Positions 48,501 to 56,258 of a stretch of DNA of 64,000 nucleotides are shown here, piece after piece. Each line of letters opens with the position of its first letter. Position 1 is the stretch's first letter. Source of the stretch: Providencia huaxiensis (GTDB lineage: Bacteria > Pseudomonadota > Gammaproteobacteria > Enterobacterales > Enterobacteriaceae); the NCBI RefSeq assembly GCF_002843235.3, contig NZ_CP031122.1:62001-126000 (forward strand), written 5' to 3'. The notes beneath the pieces were generated by a model, which saw only the letters and a program-made list of their open reading frames with translations, was not told the origin of the DNA and searched no databases. A program made the position numbers and the translations under genes.

Positions 48501-51135
48501 GGTCTGCGGCCATAGCCACATCCTCTTTCGTGGTGAACCGGCAAGGCACACCCGACTCTGGCAGGGCATAGATTTTCACCGGGTCAATAACCTGGCGAAT
48601 TGTCCATGATTCAGCCGAGAGCTTGGCCGTCCCTTTCCAGGTATTGATGTCCACAACCAAGATGGGTGAGTTCGGCGCGGAGGTCATGACAAGAAGACTG
48701 GAAGAGCCGACCACATCAGGAACAGCCGGTTTAACCGGAATGCTCAAACGACCACCTGACGCACCGAAATCATGTTGGCTCATGATCCCCATTGTCTGGC
48801 CCGGCTCGATACGCACCCCATTCACCACCAGCGGCACTTTCGCATCAGAACGGAGGGTCGCAAACACGTCGTATGAACCTGTCACGACAGCACCATCACT
48901 GAGCGTCAGCGGCTTGGTCTCGATGATCCGCTTGCCATCTGCATGAACAAATTCATGAGTGACAGCGGGGACCATAACCTTGCCATCCATCCCATCCGCC
49001 AGCATCACCTGACGCGGTTTGTACTCGAAGCCAACCGCCTTTTGAACCGCGTTGCCTTGTGCGTCCTCACCGGAAACAGTCAGCGTGTAAGATTCCCCTT
49101 CCTTCAAAGACGGGAACATTACCGGGTACTCAAGGCGGAATCGACCTTTCGACTCCTCACGCCAAGACAACTGCACCTTGTCATCGGCTGGGCCTCCGAC
49201 GAGGGCAATAGAGGTCAGCTTAGGACTCGGGTCGGCAGTATCAGTCAAGGTGATTACAACATCATCCAAAGACTGGATTGGTGCTCCATCACTGATCGAT
49301 ACGGTTAGTGTCGGCGCTGAATTATCTATGCTCATAGCATATTGGGAGCCAGTGAATACCTGCTTAACCTCATTACCGAAAGCATCTTTAGCTACGAGAG
49401 ATATGCCGGTATATGTGCCCTCTGACAGATTCTCAGCAGAAAATGTGAAAAACCAATCATTTGTGCTACTACGAAGAACTTCAGTACGAGACAACGGACG
49501 TTCTTCGCCAGTCGAGGTTATCGCAGACGCACTTGAGTTGTTAGAAATAACCCACTGGTTAACACCCCAACCGTCAAATGAATCAGGCTCACGGAAATGA
49601 GCTTTAAAAATCCGCCCATTTCGTTCTAACCCAGCAATTTCAGGAGGGTTAAGGTCATAGCAGAACGTTGCCCCAATCCGATCAGACGGAAGTTCAGGCT
49701 TCCCTTCCGGTCGAGACCAATATCCAGGCCATGAACATGAGCGCCCACTGAACGATATATCCGTATCCACTTCTGCATAAGAAGCATTTGCCGGAATTTT
49801 AGTAGTAGGCAACCAAGATCCCCATAACTCCTGAGCGTAAGGTCTCGGCTCAACATGAAATCTCAGTTTTTTATAATGGTTAACTGAGCTCATATTAATG
49901 GTTTCACCGCGGACCCACTGACCATCATCCCTAAGATATTCAACATACTTACCGATGGGAGCCAAGCTAACCGATGGATCAGCTTTCACACTGACGGATG
50001 TATTACCAAGAGAGTTCATAACCCAGTCGTAAATAATAAACGACTTAGTTTTTGTCCCATGTTGCTGGAATACATCAGCTTGCGTCTGCCGATAATCATA
50101 TGTACCGTCTTCGGCAATGATATTGCCTTCAATACAGTTTTTATAATCACACCAGTTACCGCTTTGAGCACCGTAAGGTGAAGAAGGATAGGAGTTTGTT
50201 TTGGGTATCCGGTAGAGCACCCTGTAGGTATCGGAATAAATGGTCATTCCGTTCTGATAAGGCGCAAAACCTGATAGGGCCTGACCATTAACCTTAAAAG
50301 TTGAGGCCTGCGGGTTCTTAGGGTCATACACTGCTACTGGCTCAGGATTCTCTCCAGACTTTGCACCTACTGAATCCCAAGCAATAGGATAGGCTATTGA
50401 CCCTTTGTTCCCTGCTTTATCCAGGGCCTCGAAATGAAGCGTATATAGATCCTCCCCATTAGGGAACACAGTGCTCCAGTTCAACAACTGGCCTTGGCCG
50501 TTGGCGTAATTAACCGAGACAACAGGACTCCTCTTGCCTTTGCTATCTACAGCATACGCCTGTATAGAGGAAACCGAAGAACCGGCATCAGATGCAGACA
50601 CATCTATACCTGAAAATCGGTTAGGACCTCGCAGTAGCGTTCCATCAGAAAGCGCCCGGTTCCATTCCCCTTTTACTGTCACGTTTGCCAAACTTGGCGC
50701 TGTCGTATCGACTTGAAGCGGGTATTCATCAGTCTGAACGGAACTTCCGTCTGACGCCAGTATTTCGGCCCTTAGTTTGTAGACTCCCTCGGAAGGAGCC
50801 GGTAGTTGAAGTTCCGCACCATAGTAGGATTTTCCACCCACTGTGATGCGATCAGTAGCCCCAAGAAGGTGGCTGGTCGCTGTCGAAACCACTGTTCCAT
50901 CCGACCGAATCACCGAAATCTTTACCTTTCGGTCGATACCGGCACTCAAGGCAAACGAGATATTGCCCGTTGGGTTGGCATAGTTGGCATTCGGAGTCAG
51001 AGACCGTTGCGTACCATCTGGAGCCTTAAAGGTGTATTCCAGCAGCTCTGCATGAGCAGCACCAGCGGTAAGAACCGCCAGAGCCCCAAGCATCGCCGGA
51101 ATTTTAGGCTTGAAATTGATCATCGCATTCTCCAT
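45592..51135 (-). CDS. Giant exported Ig-like repeat protein (orf1847 type)
   Basis: Starting at the ATG of MENAMINF (51135) it has 1847 codons; the ATG of MINF at 51123 has the better-placed GGAG and gives 1843 aa. Signal peptide ends AHA before ELLEYT. The rest is a chain of bacterial Ig-like and PKD-like modules (YPLQVDTTAPSLANVTV, IAWDSVGAKS, YKVNAAYNKVPD, EWSTDGGKTYAQ, YDINIKVTVRDARGHET), ending with a PKD-like module. No LPXTG or autotransporter end. In IncC plasmids orf1832 or orf1847 stands between traA and dsbC and defines types 1 and 2; size and place fit type 2. A surface adhesin or shield is inferred. Own AcaCD-like box and terminator. Confidence 0.88.
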   Translation of the reverse strand: MENAMINFKPKIPAMLGALAVLTAGAAHAELLEYTFKAPDGTQRSLTPNANYANPTGNISFALSAGIDRKVKISVIRSDGTVVSTATSHLLGATDRITVGGKSYYGAELQLPAPSEGVYKLRAEILASDGSSVQTDEYPLQVDTTAPSLANVTVKGEWNRALSDGTLLRGPNRFSGIDVSASDAGSSVSSIQAYAVDSKGKRSPVVSVNYANGQGQLLNWSTVFPNGEDLYTLHFEALDKAGNKGSIAYPIAWDSVGAKSGENPEPVAVYDPKNPQASTFKVNGQALSGFAPYQNGMTIYSDTYRVLYRIPKTNSYPSSPYGAQSGNWCDYKNCIEGNIIAEDGTYDYRQTQADVFQQHGTKTKSFIIYDWVMNSLGNTSVSVKADPSVSLAPIGKYVEYLRDDGQWVRGETINMSSVNHYKKLRFHVEPRPYAQELWGSWLPTTKIPANASYAEVDTDISFSGRSCSWPGYWSRPEGKPELPSDRIGATFCYDLNPPEIAGLERNGRIFKAHFREPDSFDGWGVNQWVISNNSSASAITSTGEERPLSRTEVLRSSTNDWFFTFSAENLSEGTYTGISLVAKDAFGNEVKQVFTGSQYAMSIDNSAPTLTVSISDGAPIQSLDDVVITLTDTADPSPKLTSIALVGGPADDKVQLSWREESKGRFRLEYPVMFPSLKEGESYTLTVSGEDAQGNAVQKAVGFEYKPRQVMLADGMDGKVMVPAVTHEFVHADGKRIIETKPLTLSDGAVVTGSYDVFATLRSDAKVPLVVNGVRIEPGQTMGIMSQHDFGASGGRLSIPVKPAVPDVVGSSSLLVMTSAPNSPILVVDINTWKGTAKLSAESWTIRQVIDPVKIYALPESGVPCRFTTKEDVAMAADPIRDPVCLLQWDRTPDEAEQTTQDNNGMKVAGLVGQAVSIGEQPVEYSLYLFSGDGSKVKVGSGSQNLTVTTAYGSVGYTPIDDIAQVNRVIEDFDVNFKQSKGPDCSITLSADRAKNEAANKAVGSASRTCLFEWQQIPDGLVQDPLSESPSLSGSLAENGDHPLGWRVSIFTRNGTRVTLNDETFNVEAVDPPAPTVELASDYNFKDNIYLVPMTGNYLGDAIINSERADLDIAISRNSDVLESETFTPGWGATNKVYRRINTDERALWEETTYKVNAAYNKVPDVKTEVVYRAISAPSDSIRPIVEVKGDTAIDTQALPVRVLIRDQYKPDGDYDANTMGVWKVRLIQQKAYNETVALTDYAEASNGEAQFSVDLSGVDTSSVRIAAEAVLESPVEGYNRTELSIRPAFLTVLRGGAIGAGVEARKLSGEAPFTAVFKLSLDDRQDLRATGQVVWETSKDDGKTWEQFIPEDRYKYQLVKTFDKGEYQVRAKVVNVNSGAEKYTEAVSVVAYDKPDIAVIGPTTLFVGSEGKYTANLTLNDEPISGGNAIVEWSTDGGKTYAQTGDSITLSSDEETRYRLWARVRSATAPADDGYAYEVAKTAVDFRAVKAPRPYVTGPRVIETGKKYVFKAETSLPYRGMDVKLNGFFTLPDGSIVQGDTAEYVPSDTDLNQATVETKYTTWIEGYRDQGAEASHSLRSRVWQYVWPSFGMQVRKNADVAPATITASVRPIAFNGKLEEPTYEWELPEDAVIQDQRQDIVRSFVINEPGDYNIKVTVRDARGHETVIEQPLKIGQAEPYAIDLQYSGSNKYEREPLDVLLRPYISGGHPRDRISTRVYSVDGTPLESSGYYGRATLGAGEHSIKLKITSEMGHEAEGEVNINVAENKLPACSLSSRETVGSWIVYANCEDTDGRMKSYEWTIAGELQSISSDRVTISKGTYETMPTISLVGVDDSGGKSEAVTMN

Positions 51136-51205
51136 TCGTTTTGAGTTACAAGAACCCAATGCTGGAGGTTACGGGAGGGAGTGCATAAACATGGGCTGTG
51201 GAAGT

Positions 51206-51218
51206 GCCCTTTTTGAGC
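51206..51218 (-). promoter_or_regulatory. AcaCD-like box of the giant Ig-like gene
   Basis: Core GCCCTTTTTGAGC (the most degenerate right half of the ten), about 70-80 bp upstream of the start. Confidence 0.55.
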
Positions 51219-51262
51219 AAATAAGGAAATAGTTGGAATTTGTTATGACTGGACTTTTTGCC

Positions 51263-51293
51263 AAAAAATAAGGGCAGCTTTTAGGCTGCCCCT
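51263..51293 (-). terminator. Rho-independent terminator after traA
   Basis: Transcribed strand: GGGGCAGC CTAAAA GCTGCCC TTATTTTTT, ending the traLEKBVA unit. Confidence 0.85.
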
Positions 51294-51323
51294 ATCACCC
51301 GTTGATTAACGGCAAGGTGTCTT

Positions 51324-51707
51324 TTACACCCCCAGGCCATTGCTGAGTTGCACAACAGCCGGGATGACCTTCTCTGCATGTTCCAGAGTAGCAGACATGA
51401 TGGATTCCACTACGGTCGGGGAGTTGTACAGGCCCATACCGCCACCGATACCCATAGCGAAAGCCATGAGGCTCTGGCGAGCGATACCACCAACAACACC
51501 GACCAGGATCATCGCACCCGCAACGATTCGACCCAAAGTACCTTGGGTCCAATCCTTGAGAGTTACCCATACGTCGTCAAACGCTGTACCACCAGTACCA
51601 GCGTGGGCCTGATCCGGCACGAGCAGGAAGGCTACCACCATCAACCCCAGGAAGAGGAAGAGTGCGTTGTTTTTACTTGAGGCATTCGCCAACTGATTTG
51701 CGTTCAT
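51324..51707 (-). CDS. traA: TraA prepilin
   Basis: 127 aa from ATG 51707 (MNANQLANAS), chosen because AGGAG overlaps the earlier ATG. A long leader (SKNNALFLFLGLMVVAFLLVPDQAHA) is cleaved after AHA36, leaving a mature pilin of about 91 aa with two hydrophobic segments (IVAGAMILVGVVGG and LMAFAMGIGGGMGLY) as in F-type pilins. Last gene of the traLEKBVA unit. Confidence 0.9.
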   Translation of the reverse strand: MNANQLANASSKNNALFLFLGLMVVAFLLVPDQAHAGTGGTAFDDVWVTLKDWTQGTLGRIVAGAMILVGVVGGIARQSLMAFAMGIGGGMGLYNSPTVVESIMSATLEHAEKVIPAVVQLSNGLGV

Positions 51708-51719
51708 CAAGAACATCTC

Positions 51720-52298
51720 CTATTTGGTTGTTTCAGACTTCGGTTCGTGTTGTACCGTTTGCAGCGGTCTCAAAACTGGCTCACTTTGCGGTGTGCCATC
51801 CCCAATCACCCACCTGCGCGGTTCGATTTCGGTATAGACATACCCTGTCACGATGAGATCACCATTGGTGTCCTCCCAGGGAGCTACCCAAATCCGCATA
51901 ACCTGTGCTGGTGTACGAATTGGAATCGGGCGATCCGGAAGACGCGGTGCGACATAGTTGTCAATCACCGGGTCTCCGGAGCTAGATGAGTTCGCTGAAA
52001 CGTTTGAGGAACCTTCGCCATCCGCTTCCGCTTTGGCCTCGACTTCCTCTGGTTTCATTGGGCGCGGGACATTTCCGTCATTGGTTGCGGCGTAAACGTC
52101 TCGCGCTGACATACACTGAACACCATTCGGCATTCCCGGACAGCTATACTCATCCTTGCCGATGTTGAACGTCGAACAGCCCGACAAAATAAGTAGCGCT
52201 GCACCCACCCCCAACATCTTTGCGGATCTTACTGCCTGTTCCTTTTGAGCCTCGCCTCTGGAACTGCCCTTTCTGGTCAAAATGTTCAAATTTTTCAT
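51720..52298 (-). CDS. traV: TraV outer-membrane lipoprotein
   Basis: 192 aa; ATG 52298 overlaps the traB stop as ATGA. Lipobox LSGC with acylated Cys41 after an unusually long N-terminal region (start MKNLNILTRKGSS; a later start is possible but none has a better site). Mature part has two Cys (YSCPGMPNGVQC) and a C-terminal domain RIWVAPWEDTNGDLIVTGYVYTEI typical of TraV. It anchors TraK and TraB to the outer membrane in the transfer channel. Confidence 0.92.
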   Translation of the reverse strand: MKNLNILTRKGSSRGEAQKEQAVRSAKMLGVGAALLILSGCSTFNIGKDEYSCPGMPNGVQCMSARDVYAATNDGNVPRPMKPEEVEAKAEADGEGSSNVSANSSSSGDPVIDNYVAPRLPDRPIPIRTPAQVMRIWVAPWEDTNGDLIVTGYVYTEIEPRRWVIGDGTPQSEPVLRPLQTVQHEPKSETTK

Positions 52299-53611
52299 TT
52301 CTTGGTTCCCCCGGTGGAACGAATTTGTAGCTTGGTTCCTTTGGTCACGATGATGTCTACCTGACGGCCAGCATCGACCTCGATAACGGGGAAGATGCCT
52401 TCGGCCATGTCGATATAGAACTGAGCGATGCGATCTAGCGCCTTACTGGCCCCCTTCACTGCTGCTCCCTGCAACATCTGGTCGGAGAACACAGACTGGT
52501 ACTGGGTATTTGAGCCAGGGTTAGTGCTGACGACCGGCACAGGATTGACGTCAAAGGCTTCGGAAACGCCACCAAGGAAGCCTGCCATCAAGCTCTTGGC
52601 GATGATTTGCCCCTGCTTCGATACGACGCGACCACGGACACCGGCCTTACCGTCTTCACCCACTGCATAGGAATCCAGCTTCGCTTCTATGACCCCCCCA
52701 TCATCCCGAACGCACGAGAAGGTCTCGCCACGCAGGTACGCTCGCTCTGAACTGAGATCTCCATAGCCTGAAACAATCAGGAAGCACTCACGAACATCCG
52801 CACGGAAGCGGTTAGGCAAAATAGCCTCTTTCTGAATCCTGAGGGTCGAAGGGAACGGATCTCGACGAGCACCTTGAGATGTTGGTGCGTCCATACCGTT
52901 GATGAGCACCCCTGTCAGGATGGAGCCAGAAGGTAGGTAGATAGACTCATCATCCTTGTTGTCCTTCTCTTCAACTTCTGGCGCTTTCTGCGAGTAGCTC
53001 ACTATTTGGATGCCTGGTTTAGTTGCATCACGACCGTCTCCCTTGCCAGTTGCAGGAGCCCCACCCTTCGAGTCAGGAAGCGGTGCGTCCCGAAAAAAGG
53101 ATGCTGGATCTTTGTAGTCGAGCTTTTTCTCCATGAACTGACCATCACCACCAGATGCACCATTAACATCGGCTCTGGCATCCTCTGATGAAGAGGATGT
53201 TTTTCCACCAGCAGCGCCGGTTTCGACTTTCTTAGCCAATTCCATGTTCTTCTGGGTCAGGCGGTCCAAATCTTGACGAAGGCGGGTCATCTCACGGCCA
53301 ACATCACTGGATTTCCCGGCAGTGGTTTTGGTTTCCTCCAGCTCTTTCTTGACTCGTTCCAGCTCCTTTTTCAGGTCGGAGTTTTCACGAGACACCATCT
53401 TCACATCGGCAGACAACGAATCTATCCCGATCTCACGGGTGTTTTTGTCTGTGAGAACGTGCTTGATGGTTTCTTGGCGACCGCGCTTCTCTTCTTTCTT
53501 GGGTTCACCAGAGAACATTGTCACGACCGCAAAAAGAACGAAGACGCCGCCAGCGATAGACACCCAACGCTTCTTGTTGGGGTCTAACTGTGTCCAAAAT
53601 CGCTTAATCAT
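52295..53611 (-). CDS. traB: TraB channel scaffold (VirB10-like)
   Basis: 438 aa; ATG 53611 overlaps the traK stop as ATGA. N-terminal cytoplasmic tail, one membrane segment (VSIAGGVFVLFAVVTMF), a coiled coil (DVKMVSRENSDLKKELERVKKELEETK), a Pro/Gly/Lys-rich linker and the C-terminal TrbI/VirB10 domain (LPSGSILTGVLINGMDAPTS, LPNRFRADVRECFLIVSGYGDLSSERAYLRGE). It spans the envelope and links inner- and outer-membrane parts of the channel. Confidence 0.94.
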   Translation of the reverse strand: MIKRFWTQLDPNKKRWVSIAGGVFVLFAVVTMFSGEPKKEEKRGRQETIKHVLTDKNTREIGIDSLSADVKMVSRENSDLKKELERVKKELEETKTTAGKSSDVGREMTRLRQDLDRLTQKNMELAKKVETGAAGGKTSSSSEDARADVNGASGGDGQFMEKKLDYKDPASFFRDAPLPDSKGGAPATGKGDGRDATKPGIQIVSYSQKAPEVEEKDNKDDESIYLPSGSILTGVLINGMDAPTSQGARRDPFPSTLRIQKEAILPNRFRADVRECFLIVSGYGDLSSERAYLRGETFSCVRDDGGVIEAKLDSYAVGEDGKAGVRGRVVSKQGQIIAKSLMAGFLGGVSEAFDVNPVPVVSTNPGSNTQYQSVFSDQMLQGAAVKGASKALDRIAQFYIDMAEGIFPVIEVDAGRQVDIIVTKGTKLQIRSTGGTKK

Positions 53612-54525
53612 TGGGCACCTCCCAGCAGCGATGGACGCTTAGACGTTGGTGCGAGACCACGCTTCTGCTTCTTCGCCACATAGATCTCCGTCTTCTGGCC
53701 GGGCTCAAGCACGTTAAGCGGCCACGTAGTCACCGCAGCCACATCCCAGCTCCCACACAACGCCTCTTTGAACTCAATAGGCTGATCAGAGACGTTCAGG
53801 GCGACACCGATGAACACGTTAAGGTGGTGGCCCATCATGTATTGCCCCTTGCTAAAATCCACCTTTACCCCAGGATGAGCGCAGCTCGGCACCGCAGCAC
53901 CAGCAGGGATGCGGTTCAACGTGTAACCTTGAGGGACTTCACCAAGAGCAATCTTTCGGAATACTGACCGGATGGTTTCGACATAAGGCTGGCTCTGTTC
54001 CCAGGTCTCAGCCTTGGTATTGGCAAAAGCACCAGTGATACCTACACCACCATCGAGCTTGAGAAAGACTTCTCTGGGCGGAATACGACGGGGAACCATC
54101 GTCAGGCTGAGAGCTTGGGCTTCCGAGCCTTTTTCAGTAATGAACATAGTCACCGGATACTGCTTATCCGTGGCGACATAGACCACATTCTCTTTGATGC
54201 AGACCTCACCACACTGGCCGTTATCCGTCGCCCCGGTCAGAGATGTTGAAACGATCTCAGGATTGCTGAAAGGCGTGACGATTCGGTTCGGATGACCAAC
54301 GGCTATCGGGATGATCTGGTTAACCCCCGGCTTCATCGTCAGTAAGGGGTTTTCATTCATGCTGCCCACAACCTCATGGGAGCTTTGTCCTGACGTCACA
54401 GGGGCAGGAACATCCTTTTTCATAACACTGGCCGGGACAACAGGAATGTCATCCGAGGCATAGGCCATTGAAGTTCCAAGCGCCAAGGACAGCGCCAGGA
54501 GCGAAAGTTTAGCGTTGTTCTTCAT
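53608..54525 (-). CDS. traK: TraK secretin-like protein (VirB9-like)
   Basis: 305 aa; ATG 54525 behind CGGAGAAAGC, overlapping the traE end. Signal peptide ends AYA before SDD. Typical TraK features: PGVNQIIPIAVGHPNRIVTPFSNPEIV, VYVATDKQYPVTMFITEKGSEAQALSLTMVPRRIPPRE, and the C-terminal beta domain. Periplasmic ring component bound to TraV and TraB. Confidence 0.92.
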   Translation of the reverse strand: MKNNAKLSLLALSLALGTSMAYASDDIPVVPASVMKKDVPAPVTSGQSSHEVVGSMNENPLLTMKPGVNQIIPIAVGHPNRIVTPFSNPEIVSTSLTGATDNGQCGEVCIKENVVYVATDKQYPVTMFITEKGSEAQALSLTMVPRRIPPREVFLKLDGGVGITGAFANTKAETWEQSQPYVETIRSVFRKIALGEVPQGYTLNRIPAGAAVPSCAHPGVKVDFSKGQYMMGHHLNVFIGVALNVSDQPIEFKEALCGSWDVAAVTTWPLNVLEPGQKTEIYVAKKQKRGLAPTSKRPSLLGGAQ

Positions 54526-55135
54526 GCTTTCTCCGGTTTTCTTCTTTGCGCTGGAGTTGCTCCAAAACAGTTTTGGTGCGTGGCTTTCCTACATAGGTGT
54601 CGATGTAGTCCAGCACGGGCGCGTAGTTTGAAATCTTGATGGCGAACTCGTAGGAGCGTTCGCTACGCTCTTCGTTAGAAGAAGCCCCTTTGACGTAGGA
54701 ATATCCGTAGACAAACACCTTGTCGCTCTTGGGCTCGTACTCAACAAAACGCGGCTCAAACCGCATGGTTACGCGGTCGTTCTTGATCTGTTGAGCTTGA
54801 ATTTCGATGGCATCAATCACGTCCTGATAGATGCTCGGGGAGAGAAGCGGGGTGATCCGTTCTTTCACAAAGTCAACGGTTCCTGGCGTCACATTGCCAA
54901 GGAGCTGAGCAAAAGCGAAACCCCAAGCCTCTTTATAGGACTGAGAGGCGTTATTTTTCGTCACCCAGGCTTCTTCCGTGAGCGTGAAAGGCTGGATAGT
55001 GACGATGGTTTCCTTGCTGAATACTTGGACCACCAGCAGGAAAACGATAGCAATAAGACCACCCTGGAAGATTCGTCCCCACTTATTTTCTGTTTGGGTC
55101 CCTTCCCAGGTCTTGAGATACTTTTTCAGGTTCAA
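54509..55135 (-). CDS. traE: TraE (VirB5/8-like) inner-membrane protein
   Basis: 208 aa; ATG 55135 overlaps the traL stop. One N-terminal membrane segment (GGLIAIVFLLVVQVF), then a periplasmic domain (WVTKNNASQSYKEAWGFAFAQLLGNVTPGTVDFVKERI, MRFEPRFVEYEP, DKVFVYGYSYV) as in F TraE. Component of the pilus-assembly core. Charged C-terminal tail. Confidence 0.92.
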   Translation of the reverse strand: MNLKKYLKTWEGTQTENKWGRIFQGGLIAIVFLLVVQVFSKETIVTIQPFTLTEEAWVTKNNASQSYKEAWGFAFAQLLGNVTPGTVDFVKERITPLLSPSIYQDVIDAIEIQAQQIKNDRVTMRFEPRFVEYEPKSDKVFVYGYSYVKGASSNEERSERSYEFAIKISNYAPVLDYIDTYVGKPRTKTVLEQLQRKEENRRKHEEQR

Positions 55136-55413
55136 GGCAAATACCTCCGGACAAACGGATTCTTGAGAGATTTGGCCTTGGTCATGATGAACCCGGCCCA
55201 GTAGATCATGTGGAGCAGGTATCCATCCGGATGGTTATCCCTGAATCGGCGATAAAGGTTGGTTACAAGTAACCCCCCCAGAAAGCAGATCAGGGCCTTA
55301 CCGATGATGACCCCTATCGTTAGCCCCAAAAGCATCGGGGCCAACTCATCTGCGCTCCACAACAGCAGATGCGGGGGCTCATCGACCCGGCGCGGTATCT
55401 TTACAGGCTTCAT
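55132..55413 (-). CDS. traL: TraL pilus-assembly protein
   Basis: 93 aa; ATG 55413 with AAGAGGG upstream. Two membrane segments (LAPMLLGLTIGVIIGKALICFLGGLLV) and the conserved TraL start IPRRVDEPPHLLLWSADE and end HMIYWAGF...PFVRRYLP. First gene of the traLEKBVA unit behind the AcaCD-like box 55484-55496. Confidence 0.92.
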   Translation of the reverse strand: MKPVKIPRRVDEPPHLLLWSADELAPMLLGLTIGVIIGKALICFLGGLLVTNLYRRFRDNHPDGYLLHMIYWAGFIMTKAKSLKNPFVRRYLP

Positions 55414-55483
55414 AGCAACCCTCTTCTTTTCCTAGTGGCCTGTATTCTCATTCAGGGTCACTGATTTTCTGCCACGGCTTCGC

Positions 55484-55496
55484 GCCCTTTTCGGGC
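55484..55496 (-). promoter_or_regulatory. AcaCD-like box of traLEKBVA
   Basis: Core GCCCTTTTCGGGC, a perfect 6-bp inverted repeat around the centre, about 70 bp upstream of traL. Confidence 0.7.
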
Positions 55497-55512
55497 ACTT
55501 CCAGCGACAAAT

Positions 55513-55541
55513 AAAAAAAGGCGGCCTAAGCCGCCTTTTTT
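55513..55541 (-). terminator. Rho-independent terminator after the 125-aa gene
   Basis: Transcribed strand: GGCGGC TTAG GCCGCC TTTTTTT; also has T on the other side, so bidirectional in form. Confidence 0.88.
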
Positions 55542-55557
55542 GCGTTTACTGGATCGG

Positions 55558-55935
55558 TTATTGATTTTGAGGAACCGCTTCCGAATGTTTTTCCGAAGCC
55601 GCAACGCTAACTTCATTGGCTGGTCGGGCCACCCCCAGAGTTTTCACTTCCTTGTTAGCATTGGCTTTAAACTTGAACATCAGACTGTACGCCGCCAGCA
55701 GGAAGAAGCTGAGAATGCCCCAGTAGGTCTGAACCGTGCCCAGAGCCTTGGCCGGGTCACTTGCAGCTCTGTTGGCCGTATCAGCAGCCAACTTAACCCA
55801 CTGACTCCAGTCAAAACCTGCCGCAAAAGCAGACAGCCAAAACGCGACGGCCACTGGAACGATGAAGATGCACATCAGCACCGCGTTCATCAAAAACCAG
55901 AAAAATTGTTTATTAAGGTTCACACTTCCTCCCAT
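55558..55935 (-). CDS. Membrane protein of the transfer region (125 aa)
   Basis: ATG 55935 overlaps the stop of the 47-aa gene as TAATG, which favours this start over the GTG four codons in (with GGAGG before it). Two membrane segments (FWFLMNAVLMCIFIVPVAVAFWLSAF and TYWGILSFFLLAAYSLMF) and a soluble C-terminal tail of 40 residues. No family recognised. It forms a two-gene unit with the 47-aa protein, between an AcaCD-like box and a terminator. Confidence 0.75.
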   Translation of the reverse strand: MGGSVNLNKQFFWFLMNAVLMCIFIVPVAVAFWLSAFAAGFDWSQWVKLAADTANRAASDPAKALGTVQTYWGILSFFLLAAYSLMFKFKANANKEVKTLGVARPANEVSVAASEKHSEAVPQNQ

Positions 55936-56078
55936 TAACCTAGAAAATTGAATGCGTGTTCCAGGTTCATCCCTGCAACAACACCTATAACGAACATCAC
56001 CTGCCAGACAAGGAACTGCCAGGAGATGAATGAACCAGATGAGCTTTCGCTTTCTCTGACGTGAGCTTGTGCGGACAT
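55935..56078 (-). CDS. Small membrane protein (47 aa)
   Basis: Found by direct reading: ATG 56078 follows TTGGAGGGTCT, a strong site, and the frame ends TAA overlapping the next ATG. Polar Ser-rich N-terminus (AHVRESESSSGS) and one hydrophobic segment (FLVWQVMFVIGVVAGM). First gene behind the AcaCD-like box at 56155. Partner of the 125-aa membrane protein. Function unknown. Confidence 0.75.
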   Translation of the reverse strand: MSAQAHVRESESSSGSFISWQFLVWQVMFVIGVVAGMNLEHAFNFLG

Positions 56079-56154
56079 AGACCCTCCAAATAACTTGTCG
56101 TCATCACGGAGTAATCGTCTCTTAATTGATCAATCTAGGAACAGTGCTGTTACG

Positions 56155-56167
56155 GCCCATTTTGGGC
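56155..56167 (-). promoter_or_regulatory. AcaCD-like box of the 47-aa/125-aa unit
   Basis: Core GCCCATTTTGGGC, nearly perfect palindrome; transcribed strand continues CGTAACAGC. About 80 bp upstream of the 47-aa gene. Confidence 0.7.
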
Positions 56168-56214
56168 ACTTTATGGAGGTTTATTCGAGGAGATGATAAG
56201 AGCGGGAGGCGAAA

Positions 56215-56234
56215 AACTTTCACATGTGAAAGTT
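56215..56234. repeat. 20-bp palindrome AACTTTCACATGTGAAAGTT
   Basis: Longest of the three CTTTCACATGTGAAAG sites, in the gap between the AcaCD-like box and the end of the traI unit. On the minus strand it is followed by TTT. Confidence 0.8.
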
Positions 56235-56236
56235 CA

Positions 56237-56255
56237 AAGCGGCCAATGGCCGCTT
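56237..56255 (-). terminator. Hairpin at the end of the traI-traD unit
   Basis: AAGCGGCC-ATT-GGCCGCTT directly after the 220-aa gene; only TTTGAAC follows, so termination would be weak unless the adjacent palindrome helps. Confidence 0.45.
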
Positions 56256-56258
56256 GTT

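Noticed and set aside
52266..52278. AcaCD-like sequence GCCCTTTCTGGTC near the start of traV
   Set aside because: Inside the traV coding region, in a tightly overlapping gene cluster, and the right half is poor.
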